Assembly: GCA_021397835.1 (NCBI GenBank) | Contig: JAJFZO010000724.1 | Coordinates: forward strand, 595,001 to 659,000 | DNA length: 64,000 bases | Source: Moringa oleifera | Taxonomy: Eukaryota > Streptophyta > Magnoliopsida > Brassicales > Moringaceae | Direction: 5' to 3' | In this document: positions 12,290-23,663 of the stretch, piece by piece | How positions within the stretch are numbered: the first letter of the stretch is position 1 | Layout: each line of letters opens with the position of its first letter | Made by a program: the position numbers and the translations under genes | Notes under the pieces: model-generated | Seen by the model: only the letters and a program-made list of their open reading frames with translations | Told to the model about the DNA's origin: nothing | Database searches by the model: none

Positions 12290-12745
12290 AAGAATACACT
12301 AGTGATAGTTAAAAAACCCTTACCTTTACAAGTATCGATACTTCATCTTGGCGATTAAATCATGATCGTGAAAATAATTGTCAGGAGCCATTTGTTAACA
12401 ATTGTTGATTGTCCTTAAATGTTAAAAAATGTTGTGTTATGATGTCAGATTTATCGATTTTCAATGAGTAGTAACTGTTAATGAATGGTTTTTTTCACTA
12501 TTTCCTTAGCATTGAGAAATGTTGTGATCAATTTATGGTAGTCCTTGAATGACAAAAATGCATGTTCATGTTAGGTTATTTAGATGTTTGACTGTTGGGA
12601 AATGCATGTCACGAATTTTTGGTGGTCTTTAATTGTCAAAAAATGCATGCCTTCGTGTCAAGTTTTTATTGGTGGTTTTTCACCATAAGAAAATGCAAAC
12701 ATTGATGTCACATTTTTTGACAGTTCTCTAGCCACTGAAAAAATT
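12290..12745. repeat. Degenerate short tandem repeats
   Basis: The phrase (C)CTTAAATGTTAAAAAATG returns in altered form about every 70-110 bases: CCTTGAATGACAAAAATGCA, CTTTAATTGTCAAAAAATGC, AAGAAAATGCAAACATTG. Each is followed by a version of GTGTCAGATTT. Such arrays are typical of the sub-terminal parts of DNA transposons, but matching ends were not found. No gene is seen from 11900 to 13200. Confidence 0.4.
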
Positions 12746-13209
12746 ACATATAATTGTTAAAAAAGTAAATTATTGCAAATTTGCCAACAATTAATTTTAA
12801 ACGGTGTTAACCTCATATACAATTTCGTTATGGATTTAATTGAAAAATTAAAAATCATAATAGTCAAATTTTGAATTAATTGACTAATAATTTTCATAAA
12901 TCAAAAATTTGATGTCTTATAAATAAAAATCATAAACATATCCTTTGATTAATACAAATTATCATAATTCACAAAAATCACAATTATCATAGTCAAAGTC
13001 AAATATAAATTGAGCTATAAAGTTGAAATTTATAATGAATAAAAAATATATCTTATCATAGGTCCACTACATGTTTAAGCGATGATGAAGGATGTGGTTC
13101 ACAACTTTGACTTTGTATTTGAAAAAAATAGAAACACATTCTAATTAATTCCTTATAACAGTAAAAGAAAAAAGTAACAACATCCATTATGTATCAGATA
13201 TATGAGCAC

Positions 13210-13210
<1 letters not shown>

Positions 13211-13284
<74 letters not shown>
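13211..13284. repeat. (ATA)n microsatellite
   Basis: About 74 bases of uninterrupted ATA trinucleotide, roughly 24 units, in AT-rich intergenic DNA. Confidence 0.97.
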
Positions 13285-13286
<2 letters not shown>

Positions 13287-13539
13287 CCATAACTAGTTTG
13301 ACACCAGTCCTGATTAAACAGGACTCTGTTAAACCTTCAATAGACCTACTACCATACCTTCGATAAACTTACCACCAACACGTAGCTCAGCCCATAATAC
13401 TGATGCTTACAAGGCTTCATGTTATAGCCCAATACTCTATTAAAAGTTATAATGACACTAAGAGTTAAGAAATAACTCTACTTCCACCATTACTACTTGT
13501 AACTCTTTTTGGTAGTCATGACCGTTACAAAGGGGCTGC

Positions 13540-13893
13540 TTGATGCCCACCTCACAAAATTTATCTTTCTTCCTTTTACTTTCTCTATACTTCCTCTTTT
13601 TCTTCTATATTGCCGATTCATGCAAAACTGATGTGAACGTCGGAGGTATCCATGTTTGTAAGTCAGGTAACCCTATTTTAATATCGATTGAAGTGAAACA
13701 GACTTTGGGTGTCGTCAACAATAATAACAATAAAAGCAACAACAACAATAACAATAATAGGAGTAAATATCATTCAAATCATAAGTTTTATTCTCTTTTT
13801 TCAATTAAACTTTTACTTTTAAAACGTATCCAAACAAACATTAACATTTTAATTTTGTTCAAATTGAACCCTATTGAAAAATTTAAATATTAA
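13540..13893 (+). CDS. Possible small secreted-protein frame, tail supplied by a MITE
   Basis: A 117-codon frame starts with a strongly hydrophobic stretch (residues 9-25, FFLLLSLYFLFFFYIADS) that resembles a signal peptide, then CKTDVNVGGIHVCKSG with two cysteines. A run of Asn/Ser codons follows, from CAA/AAT-type microsatellite DNA. From 13760 the frame runs inside a MITE, so the last third is transposon sequence. No family is recognised. The composition is what AT-rich DNA can give by chance, so it is probably not a gene. Confidence 0.12.
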   Translation: MMPTSQNLSFFLLLSLYFLFFFYIADSCKTDVNVGGIHVCKSGNPILISIEVKQTLGVVNNNNNKSNNNNNNNRSKYHSNHKFYSLFSIKLLLLKRIQTNINILILFKLNPIEKFKY

Positions 13894-14305
13894 AAATATT
13901 CAAATTAGAGATATTTTAATAAATTTTGATTTGTAATTTTTTACATATGTAAAAAAATATTCAAGTTATCATTATAAAAAAATTTAAAATTTTTTTAGTT
14001 CTAAAATTATTTTTTTAAAAAAATTACACTATCAAAAATTTGAAAAATTCATATGAAATAGCTAATGAGTTGAAAATTTTTCAAATTTGAGAGATAGTAT
14101 CAAAATGAAATGTAGAATTTATTTGAGTAGTACTTTTTTTTTGCCATTTTAACAATGAAAAAATAATTAATTTTTCATAATTATTTTGAGTCAAGGTCCA
14201 ATTAAGATAAAATTGATAGACTAGGATTTGTTTGGATACGTTTTGAAAGTTAGGATTTGGTTGGCGGGAGAGGGTAAAACTCAAGATTTTAAATGATATT
14301 TATCC
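13760..14305. mobile_element. MITE copy 1, 546 bp, long terminal inverted repeats
   Basis: The left end, GGAGTAAATATCATTCAAAT, is matched in inverted form by the right end, read on the minus strand as GGATAAATATCATTTAAAAT. The similarity continues inward for well over 60 bases; both arms contain AAAACGTATCCAAACAAA. A second copy of exactly the same length lies at 36515-37060. No coding capacity. The structure suggests a foldback MITE. Copy 2 has TAA on both sides, as expected for a PIF/Harbinger-type insertion; here the flanks (ATA and TTA) are less clear. Confidence 0.8.
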
Positions 14306-14850
14306 TTATAATGAAAACTAAAAAGCAGAAGAAAAATGTTCTTTAATTGATAAAACTTGGTGTCTCATATGATAAACCAAATATGTTAGGCAAGTACATG
14401 ATGTGTGTGTAAGATCAGTAATGGCTTGTTTTCTTGATTGTTTTGTACAGGACGTGTATGATGAGTAATCTCCCTCTTATTGCACCTTCTTCTTATTATC
14501 CTATATATCTTTATAAAGAGCTCCAGAAAGTATGAAACTAAAAGGAACATTTTAGCTATATATGAAGCTTTTCTAGGCTGCTTCATTAAGATCAAATCAA
14601 CCAAATAATATAAACCCAAAGATTTCCATATTGCAGTGAAGAACATGAGATTAAATAAAGCTCTATTTTTATGGGTTTTTGGGTTTTTTCAGATCTAAAG
14701 AGAGAGAGAGAAAGAAAGAAGTTAAGTAAAAGGATAGAGAAAGAAAATGTACAGTGGGACCTTTATATAATCTTAATGGCTTCTAAAAATTAACACACCA
14801 ACAAATAACCACTGTCAAGACTGTTATCTATATACCACCAAAAATAATCA
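14306..14850. other. Intergenic DNA, no gene seen
   Basis: AT-rich sequence with a short AG tract at about 14700-14712. Minus-strand frames here show no recognisable protein. Confidence 0.5.
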
Positions 14851-16975
14851 AAATTTCAAAAGCCAAAACATAAATCCAATAAGAAAATACGAAGTCTTGC
14901 AATAGACATGCCCAATACCCAATCTAATTCTGAAACTGCACTATCATACACCAACATAACAAGCAAACACAAAGTCATGCAACCTGACGTGTTTAATACC
15001 AATCTAATTCTGAAACTACAACATCACACACTAACCAAACAACATAGAGAGATTATAATAAATCATTTATAAACATCAAAATACAAGTTAATAGGTATAC
15101 CTTATCATTAAGTAACGATGCATGATAGTGGTTATTCACCGTATATGTCTTTGAACATGTAATATGCAAAGGCCTTTAAAATCTTGATACAGTCATCCTT
15201 AACTTACTAAGTATTTAAAGTGTTCTTCAATCCTCTGATTCATTCCTCTTTAGAGTCTAACTCAGGCTTCAATTCTTTAACTTTACTAATATAAAAATTA
15301 TTTTTCAAAAATAAAAAATACATGTTAAGCTTTTAATAAGTATAAAAAAATCTCAAGAGAGAGATTTTCTTGCTCCATAATATAAAATTTCAAAAGCCAA
15401 AACATAAACACATCAAGGAAATACAAAGTCTTATAACAAACATTCCCAATACTCAATCTAATTCTTAAATTACATCATCATACACTAACGTAACAACCAA
15501 ACTCAAAGTCATGCAACATGACATGTCTAATACTAATCTAATTTTGAAACTGCAACATCACACACTAGCTAAATAACATAGAGAGATTATAATAAATCAT
15601 TTATAAGCATCAAAATACAAATTAATAAGTATACCTTATCATTAAGTAAGGATGTGTAGTAGTGTTCGTCGTATGTCTTTGAACATGTACTATGCAAAGG
15701 CCTTTAAAAACTTGATACAATCATCCTTAACTTGTTGAGTATTTAAAGCCTTCTCTAACGCTTTGATTCATTCCTCTTTAAACTCTATCTCAGACTTCAA
15801 TTCTTCAACTTTATTAATATAATAATTATTTTTTAAAAAATAAAAAAATACGCATTAAGTAAGTATGTAAAAATCTCAAGAGAGAGGATTTCATTTTTCA
15901 TAATATAAAATTTTAAAAGTTAAAACATAAACCCAACAAGGAAATACGAAGTCTTGCAATAAACATGCCTAATGCTCAATCTAATTCTGAAACTGCATCA
16001 TTATACACCAATATAACAAGCAAAGACAAAGTCATGTAACATGACATGTCTAATGCCAATCTAATTTTGAAATTGTAACATCACATACCAACCAAAAAAC
16101 ATAAAGATATTACAATAAATCATTTATAAACACCAATACAAGTTAATAGGTATACCTTATCATTAAGTAAGGATGCAAACCCTAGTGGTGGTGGTTGTTT
16201 GCCATATATGTATTTGAACATGTACTATGCAAAGGCCTTTAAAAACTTGATACAATCATCCTTAACTTGCTGAGTATTGAAAGTCTTCTTTAATGTTCTG
16301 ATTCATTCCTCTTTAGACTCTAGCTTAGACTTCAATTCTTTAACTTTACTAATATAAAAATTATTTTTAAAAAATAAAAAATATGTGTTAAGTTTTTAAT
16401 AAGTATGAAAAAATCTCAAAAGAGAGGTTTTCATACTTCATAATATAAAATTTTAAAATCTAAAACATAAATCCAACAAAGAAATACAAATTCTTGCAAC
16501 TAACTTGCCCAATACTCAATCTAATTCTGAAACTACATCATCATACACCAATGTAACAAGCAAACACAAAGTTGTGCAACATGACATGTCTAATACCAAT
16601 CTAATTTTCAAACTGCAACATTACACACTAACCAAACAACATAAAGAGATTACAATAGATCATTTATAAACATCAAAATACAAGTTAATAGGTACATCTT
16701 ATCATTGAGTAAGCATGCGTGGTGGTGGTTATTCGCCATATATGTCTTTGAACATGTACCATGCAAAGGCCTCTAAAAACTTGATATAATCATCCTTAAT
16801 TTTTTGAGTATTTAAAGCCTTCTCTAACGCTCTAATTCATTCCTTTTTAGGCTCTAACTCAGACTTCAAATTTTTAACTCTACTAATATAAAAATTATTT
16901 TTTAAAAAAATACTTGTTAAGTTTTTGATAAGTACGAAAAAATCTTAAGAGAGAGGTTTTCATGCTCCATAATAT
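14851..16975 (-). repeat. Tandem array of four ~530-bp units carrying an exon-like segment
   Basis: Units start near 14851, 15384, 15907 and 16447, each opening with AAAATTT(C/T)AAAAG(C/T) followed by AAAACATAAA; spacing is 523-540 bp. Each unit holds, in order on the plus strand: two related ~80-bp sub-repeats (each with CAATCTAATT(C/T)TGAAA); a copy of ATAGGTATACCTTATCATTA; a ~180-bp coding-like stretch on the minus strand; then the A/T block with CTCAAGAGAGAG. On the minus strand the coding-like stretch reads K-V-(E/K)-E-L-K-S/P-E then KEE, a TGA, I-(R/K)-(A/G/T)-L-(E/K)-K, then VKDDCIKFLKAFA and YMFKDIYG. Flanks look like splice borders (ATATTAG before, ATAAG/GTATAC after, best kept in unit 1 at 15285 and 15101). 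No family is recognised. The TGA is shared by all units, so it predates the amplification. Confidence 0.8.
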
Positions 16976-17430
16976 AAAAATTATTTTTTAAAAATAAAAA
17001 ATATATGTTTCAAGTTTCTGAAAAGGATGAAAAAATCTCAAGAGAGATGTTTTCATATTTCCTAATGTAAAAATTATTTTCAAAAGGTAATAAAATATTT
17101 TTTAAGTTTTTGAGAAGTATGAAAAAATCTCAAAAGAGAGATTTTCATATTTCTCAATATGAAATAATTTTAAAAAGAAATAAAAAGTATATGTTTCAAG
17201 TTTTTAAAAGGTATGAAATTTTTTTTAAGGGAGATATTTTCATATTCTTTAATATAAAAATTATTTTTTAAAAATAAAATATATATTTAATATTTTTTAA
17301 AAATATAAAAATATTAAGAGAAAAATTTTATACTTTTTAATATAAAATTATTTAATAAAAAATATATATTTCATGTTTTTGAGAAATATGAAAAAAATTC
17401 TCAAGAGAGATTTTCATAAGGATTATTTTC
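16976..17430. repeat. Secondary array of ~90-bp units derived from the 530-bp unit
   Basis: After the fourth large unit only its last ~90 bp goes on repeating. The pattern is A/T block, (T)CAAGTTT(T)TGA, (A)GTATGAAAAAATCTCAA, GAGAGA, TTTTCATATT. At least five copies are legible (about 16976, 17062, 17147, 17245 and 17335), increasingly diverged. This shows that the 3' segment of the large unit amplified on its own. Confidence 0.7.
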
Positions 17431-17439
17431 AAATTTAAA

Positions 17440-18062
17440 ATAATGAATATTTTGTGTTCTTGAAAGCATGTAAAAACATTTCAAGAGAGATATTTTCACA
17501 ACTTTTAGTAGAAATTTGTTGTTAGTTTTTTGAAAAATAGAAATTACTTTTTTGGAATAATGAGAAAATTTCAAGAGAGAAATATTTATATTCTCTAAAA
17601 TGCTTCAAATAAAAATAAAAAATATTTCATTTGTATGGTCATAAATTTATTTTTTACTTCTAATTAATAGAATTATGAAAGTCGAGTTTAATGCCTAAAT
17701 TTAGATATTAAATACCAATTGTTTGCTTGTGTTAGCATTATGAGATAATGGAAATTTTCATGTGCTTTGCATATTGTTGTTATGCATCTCAATTTAGTAT
17801 TAAAATATCATTATACTTGCATGAATTACAAAAAATATTTTGAGAATTAGAGATTGAACAAAAGTGAGGCTTTCATATTCTCCATCACCAAAAATGTTTT
17901 TGAGAATTAATGGTGGAATAACAGTAAGACCTTCATATTTTTCATCATGAAAAATGTATTTAAGAATTAGGGATTGAACAAAAGCATGACCTTTACATCC
18001 TCAATTATAAAAAATGATTTCAAGAATTAAGGTTGAAACAATAATTAAATATTTATATTCTC
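17440..18062. repeat. Further diverged short repeats, ~61-bp period at the end
   Basis: From 17831 three units of about 61 bp are clear. Each contains AAAAATG followed by T(T/C)AAGAATTA or TTGAGAATTA, then GG(A/T)TGAA and CTTCATATT/CTTTACATCC, often with CATCA(C/T)(C/G)A at the border. Before that (17440-17600) the phrase TTTCAAGAGAGA is still found. No gene is seen here. Confidence 0.55.
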
Positions 18063-18330
18063 TAAAAAATAAAATTCTACTTATTTCCTTTTTTTGCACA
18101 TTCAAATTTCTTTTAAGACATTTTTTAAGAATCGATTTAAAAAATCAAGTGAATTTCAAAGTCGAGACCACTATGGTTAATTGGTACTTATCTTCGGGCT
18201 TTGTGGGAGTGCTAACCCTTCCCCATGTGTAACTGATTACAAAACTCATGTTGTTACTTTTGAAAGACCAATGTTGCTTATTTATATTTATTTTTGTTAA
18301 TCTAAAAAGTGATTTTTGAAAATAAACGGA

Positions 18331-19007
18331 TTTCAATGTCTAATCACACTGTAAAAAATATACTTTTCTTTAATGCTGTTTTCATTTGAATTAAATCGAA
18401 ATGTTGAGTTAGATATTTTATAATCTAGCTGGGTCTTGGTCATGTCTCGGCCATGTAGCACAATTATTGTAACTACCTATAAAAACTCAATTCATGCTTC
18501 TAACATGGGACTAATTTCAAGTGGGAAATTAGAGAGTGTAAGGGAGAGATTTTTTTGATAGTAATGGTTAAGTTTTGTAGACCTTCGAAAGTCAAATTGA
18601 TCTACAGCTTATGATTAACTTTTTGATTTGTAATGAGAGGAAAATTTCAACCTATAGCTACTAATTTGAAGATCATTTTCATTCTCTGTAAGTTTTACTT
18701 GTAAAGCCTTATTATAGTGCATGATTTGATCTTTTGTTTGGAAGGGATTTTCTCTTAGATATAGGCCATAATCGAACTACGATAAATCCTTCTTTTAGTT
18801 TGGTTTTATGCGTACAGTTCGAATATATGCTTGCAGGTTTTGATTACTTTAGTTAGCGGTTATTAGTTATAGAGTTTTTGACTTGAATCTAATGGTGGTT
18901 GGTTGGATGAGAAGGTTTAGGGTAATGTCTTTGAAATTACTTTACCTAAGCTTAGGTCAATAAACTTTTGATTAATGATCAATGTTTCTAGTCTAATAGG
19001 TCTAACA
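18331..19007 (+). repeat. Left LTR of the decayed copia element
   Basis: Aligns by eye throughout with 22987-23663; shared phrases include CATGTAGCACAA, TGTTGTAACTA or ATTGTAACTA, TTCATTCTCTGTAAGTTT, CATTATAGTGCAT and GGTCTAATAG. The outer end is mutated (TT in place of TG), so the start is approximate. Confidence 0.8.
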
Positions 19008-19009
19008 AT

Positions 19010-22000
19010 GGCATTAGAGCATATGGACCTAGTCTATGGTAAATTGGATAGACCACAAACAAATAAGATACTAATGTTAGAGATAAGACTTGAAGTAGAA
19101 AAATTTAATGGAACAAATGACTTTGGCTTGTGGAAAATAGCCTTAGAAGATGAAAATGAAGCTTCCAAGTTCTTTATTTCAAGAGAAGAAATTGAAATTA
19201 TGGAAAAACTTCTATAATACTTTAATATTAAGCTTGAGTGACAGGGTACTAAGTGAGGTTGTTAAGTAAATACAATAGCTGAAATTTGGCTTAACTAGAA
19301 AGTCTCTATGTGACTAAGACTTTTCCAACAAATTGTATTTGAAGGGGAAGTTTTTCATCTTCAAGATGAGTGAGGGAACATCTATTCAAACATACATAGG
19401 TGAATTTAAAAAGATGTCTTGACTTAAAAAAATATCAAAGTTCATTTCTTGGAAGATGAAAATAAGGGTTTAGTCATGCTGCATTCTTTGCTAAAGTCAT
19501 ATGAGAACCTTGTCGATATATTAAAGCATAGTAAAGACACATTGACTTGTGATGATGTCATTAGAGCTCTAAATGCTAAAGAGTTGCATAGCAAAATTAA
19601 ACATGGTGATGCTGACACAAAAGGCTTGTTTGTTAGGGGTAGGCTTGAGAAAAGAGGCTAATCTTTTGCTACTAGAAATGGTAGTAAGTGGGAGAAATTT
19701 GGAAAGAGGTTGAAGTCCAAGACTTTTTCCAAGAAATGCTACTATTATGGCAAGATTAAACATATCAAAAATTTTGTAAATAATCAAAGCAGAAGCAATT
19801 TAAGTGATAGCAACCAAGGAAAGCTGTGTTAACACAGATTCATTTGATATGGGTGATGTTTTGACCACATCATAATCAAAGCTGAATGATGAGTGGATCC
19901 TTAACTCAGATTACACCTATCATATGTGCCAAAAAAAAAAAAAGATTTGTTTCTAGATTACGAAGTCACTAAGGGAAGCAAAATGGTTATGGGAAATGAC
20001 CATTCATGTATTGTAAAAAATGTTGGGTATATTAACTTTAAGTTAGCTAATTGTACCATCAAAATACTAAGAGATATAAGATATATTCCTTAGCTAAAAA
20101 TAAACTTAATCTCTTTAGGAGCTCTTGATACTAAGGGCTACACTTTTTAAATTGAAAAAAAAAAAAGCCAAATCAAGGTTTGCAAAAAAGTTCTTATGAT
20201 GATGAAGGGACCAAAGCAACATGGTTTTTATACTTTTAAGGATCAACCATCACTAGTGTTATAAAAACTATTGTCGAAACAAAGCATCATATAGCTAATC
20301 TATGGCATCAAAGGATTGGCTATGTAAGTGAAAAGGGGCTTCAAAAGCTAAGAAAACAAGGCTTGATAGGAAATGCTGAGGTTAATAAACTTGATTTTTA
20401 TGAACAAAATATCTTTGGCAAGCAACACAGAATCAAGTTTACAAATAAGGTTATCCACAAGTCCTAACAAGTGTTAGATTATATTCGCTTAAACTTGTAG
20501 GGGTTTGAAAGAATTCAGACACATAAGGCTAATAGATACTTCTTATCCATTGTAAATGATTGCTTTAGGAAGGTGTGGATTTGTTTATTAAAGGTGAAGG
20601 AGGATTGCTTCCAAGTTAAGGTTAGAGTTTTGTAACTCTAGCTTTGACAATCTTTGAAAGAATCTAGTATTCTAAGGCACAAATCAATAAAGGGAAAGCT
20701 TCACAAGAATGGTGTCCGTAGTGAAGATGATAAGACTTTAATGGAGAGGTTTATGTGCATATTATTCATGGTTAAGCTTAGTAAATCATTTTAAGGAGAA
20801 ATAGTGATGAAAATAGCTTATTTGATTAATAAATGCCCACAAAGACCATTGATCTTAAGACATTTGAGGAGTTACGGAGTGGAAGTTCTCCCATGTTTTT
20901 GGTTCTATAGCCTATGCATTCCAAAAAGAAGGTAAACAAATCCTAAATCTATGAAAGACATCTCCCTCAGTTATCTTGATGAGGTTAAAAGATATACACT
21001 CTATATCAAACATGAAATTGATTACAAAACATTGACTAATAGGGATGCAGTCTTCAATGAAACTTTTCTTACTTATGCAAATTAGAAAAATGAATTTATT
21101 GGGTAAGATGGACAAGAAAAGACTACAAAATAGGTGGATAAACTAGATGTTAATATGAAGCCTGTGTAGAAGCATTTGGCTAAAACATCTACAATACAAC
21201 AACTTAAGTTAGAGGTGAGAGAACCCCGAGCAAGTTAGCTATTTTACCAAACTTAAGATGGAGGAATTTAATTGTGTTCCTACATAATAACTAGATTATC
21301 AATTGATAAAGGATAGACAAAAGAGAAGGATAAAACCTTTTAAATGATATCAACTTGATGAGTCATATTTAAGTTTTATTGAAGAAAAAGATATTGTATA
21401 TGCTCTGAGCTCAATAAAGGAGTACATAGGCCAGAAGCCTAGTAGCTTTAGAAAAACTATGTTAAGTCCTTAAGCCACTCATTAAAAGATGAAATGAAGT
21501 TCCTACAATGCAATAAGACTTAGGAATTGGTTGATAGGTTGAAGGTGAAGAAAATTGTTGATTATAAATGGAAGTTTAAGTTAAAAAAGAATGATTATTC
21601 AATTCTAAAAAGTTGAGGTACAAAGCTAGACTTGTAACCAAAGACTTCACTCAACAACCTACTGTTGATTATGTAGAAATATTTTGACTAGTTGTAAAAT
21701 ATAAAACCATAAGACTTTTGCTAGCAAATGTGGCCATCCATTCTTGAAAATTTGAGTAAGCAAATGTCAAAACTATATTTCTTCATGGTAGGTCAGAAGA
21801 AACAATTTACATAAGGCATCTTAAAGGAAAAAAGTAGCATGTTTGTTTGCTTAAAAAGTCTCTTTATGGTTTGAAGCAATCCCCTAGGTAGTGGTATAAA
21901 CATTTTGATTCCTATGTTTGCACGTTAGGTTAAAAAGAAGTAACCATGATGCTTGCTTATATGTGAAGAAGCTAAAAGCCTTAAAGTTGTGTTGTTGCTT

Positions 22001-22870
22001 TTGTATGTTAATGACATGCTGATTACAAGTAGTAACATGTCTTAATTTAACGAGGTAAAAGAAATGTTGTCACGAGATTTTAACACGAGGGATCTTATCC
22101 TTGTAAGGAAGATCTTGAGTATCTCAATTCAAAGTGTTTTGGACGTAACCTAGATGAAATTATCATAATAATCTTATTTTCTTAAGGTGCTATAAAAGTT
22201 CATAGGGATCAGTCTAAAAGAGTCAATGTTCCATTAGGTAACCATTTCAAGGTATCATCAAGTTTCTTCCCACAAATTAAGGATGAAACGCAACAAATAT
22301 CAAGTATATCTCATGTAAGTGTTATTGGATCATTGATGCATGCAATGATTTGAACCAAGCAATATTTGGCTCCTTCAATTAGTGTATTAAGTAGATACAT
22401 GACTGGCCTTCCTAAGGAGCATTAGCTTAAATTTAAGTGGGTATTGAGGTGTGTTAAAACTATATTTAGATATGGACTCATATTATGCAAGAGATAGGGA
22501 TATATATAGGTCCTATCAGCCTATATGTTTATGTATCAAGGTTATTACATTAGTTAAAATTCTCAACTTTAATAAATTACAGCTTTGTCTACTGGTAAGG
22601 TTGAAGATTTAGTTATGATAGAAGGCTTTGAGGAGGCAATGTGGCTATTTAGTTTGATTTATGAGCTTATTTTTTTCACACTCAAGGGTGACCATATATA
22701 GTGATAGTCAATTTGCCATTCATCTCAACCTTGTGTATCATGAAAGAACAAAGTATTTTGATGTAAAATATCACTTTTTTTGAGAATTAGTTGAACATTG
22801 AGATGTAAAGTTGGAAAATGTGAAGCTTATTAATAATTCAACTAAATTGCCACTAAGATTCTGTCCCTAG
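19010..22870 (+). pseudogene. Copia gag-pol polyprotein remnant
   Basis: The frame is broken by many stops and shifts, but each domain is legible. Gag: KFNGTNDFGLWK (about 19100) and LKSYENLVDILKHSKDTL (19490-19560). Zinc knuckle: KCYYYGKIKHIKNF (about 19735). Protease-type block: WILNSDYTYHMC (19895). GAG-pre-integrase: LWHQRIGYVSEKGLQKL (20300). Integrase: RYFLSIVNDCFRKVW (20535). Reverse transcriptase: KKSLYGLKQSPR (21850) and LLYVNDMLITS (22000), where the usual YVDD has become YVND. RNase H: TIYSDSQFAIHL (22690) and HERTKYFDVKYHF. Not functional: the polymerase Asp is lost and no long frame remains. Confidence 0.85.
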
Positions 22871-22986
22871 TAAGCTCCCTTTAAATGCCAACTATTGTTA
22901 GGCATTAGGTCTAAATGAAGAAGAAAAAAAAAAGACCAATTCTTTGTAGTAGATCGAATATTGCATTTGTTTTGTTAAGTAGAGAT

Positions 22987-23663
22987 TGTTGATGTATTAC
23001 GAAAACTACAAAATGACATGCTTTCCTTTAGTGTTACTATTAATTTGAATTAAATTGAGCTGCTGAGTTGGATATTTTGCAATTTAATTGGATATGTATT
23101 GGCTGTGTCGTTGCCATGTAGCACAACTGTTGTAACTATCTATTAAAACTTAGTTAATGCTTTTTATATGAAGTTGATTTCAAGTAGAAAATTAGAGTAT
23201 AAGGGAAAGATCTTCCTCTAACAACGGTTAGGTTTTGTAGAGCTTTGAGAGGCAAATTGATTTGTAATTTGTCATTAGTTTTTTGATATGTAAGTAGAGG
23301 AAATTTTGGTTTATAACTACTAGTTCAAAGATCCTCTTCATTCTCTGTAAGTTTGAATTATAAAGTCTCATTATAGTGCATAACATGATTTCTTGTTTAG
23401 AAGAGATCTATTCATGGATACAGGCATAAGCCAAACCATACTGAATCTTTGTCTTGATCATATATATTTATTCAAATATATACTTGTTGGTTTCAGTTGC
23501 CTTGTTTAATGGTTATTAGTTGCGGAGATTTTGACTTGAATATAATGACTTTTGGTTGGATGAAAAAGTTTAGGTATATATCTTTAAAATCATTTTGCTT
23601 AACCTTAGATCAACACAGTTTTGATTCAAATAGATCAAGTGTTTTGGTCTAATAGATCTAACA
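22987..23663 (+). repeat. Right LTR of the decayed copia element
   Basis: Starts TGTTGATGTATTAC directly after the GTAGAGAT spacer that follows the purine tract, and ends TCTAACA. It is slightly longer than the left copy. Divergence is substantial, mostly point changes and small gaps, so insertion is old. Confidence 0.82.

Larger units (their letters stand above)
18331..23663 (+). mobile_element. Full-length but decayed Ty1/copia retrotransposon
   Basis: Two ~675-bp LTRs (18331-19007 and 22987-23663) flank an internal region whose domain order is gag, protease, integrase, reverse transcriptase, RNase H, which is diagnostic of Ty1/copia. A degenerate primer site, TGGCATTAGAGC (19009-19020, initiator-Met tRNA type TGGTATCAGAGC), follows the left LTR. 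A purine run (AAGAAGAAAAAAAAAAG, about 22918-22936) precedes the right LTR. LTRs are clearly diverged, and no target duplication could be recognised (ACGGA or TTCAA against AATAC). An old, dead copy. Confidence 0.88.

Noticed and set aside
12297..12320. CACTA at 12297 followed by sub-terminal repeats, suggesting the left end of a CACTA DNA transposon
   Set aside because: No matching inverted end was found. The nearest TAGTG with similar wording (about 24440, reading CACTACAAAAAGTTATTGG on the minus strand) does not pair with CACTAGTGATAGTTAAAAAA, and no transposase is seen between.
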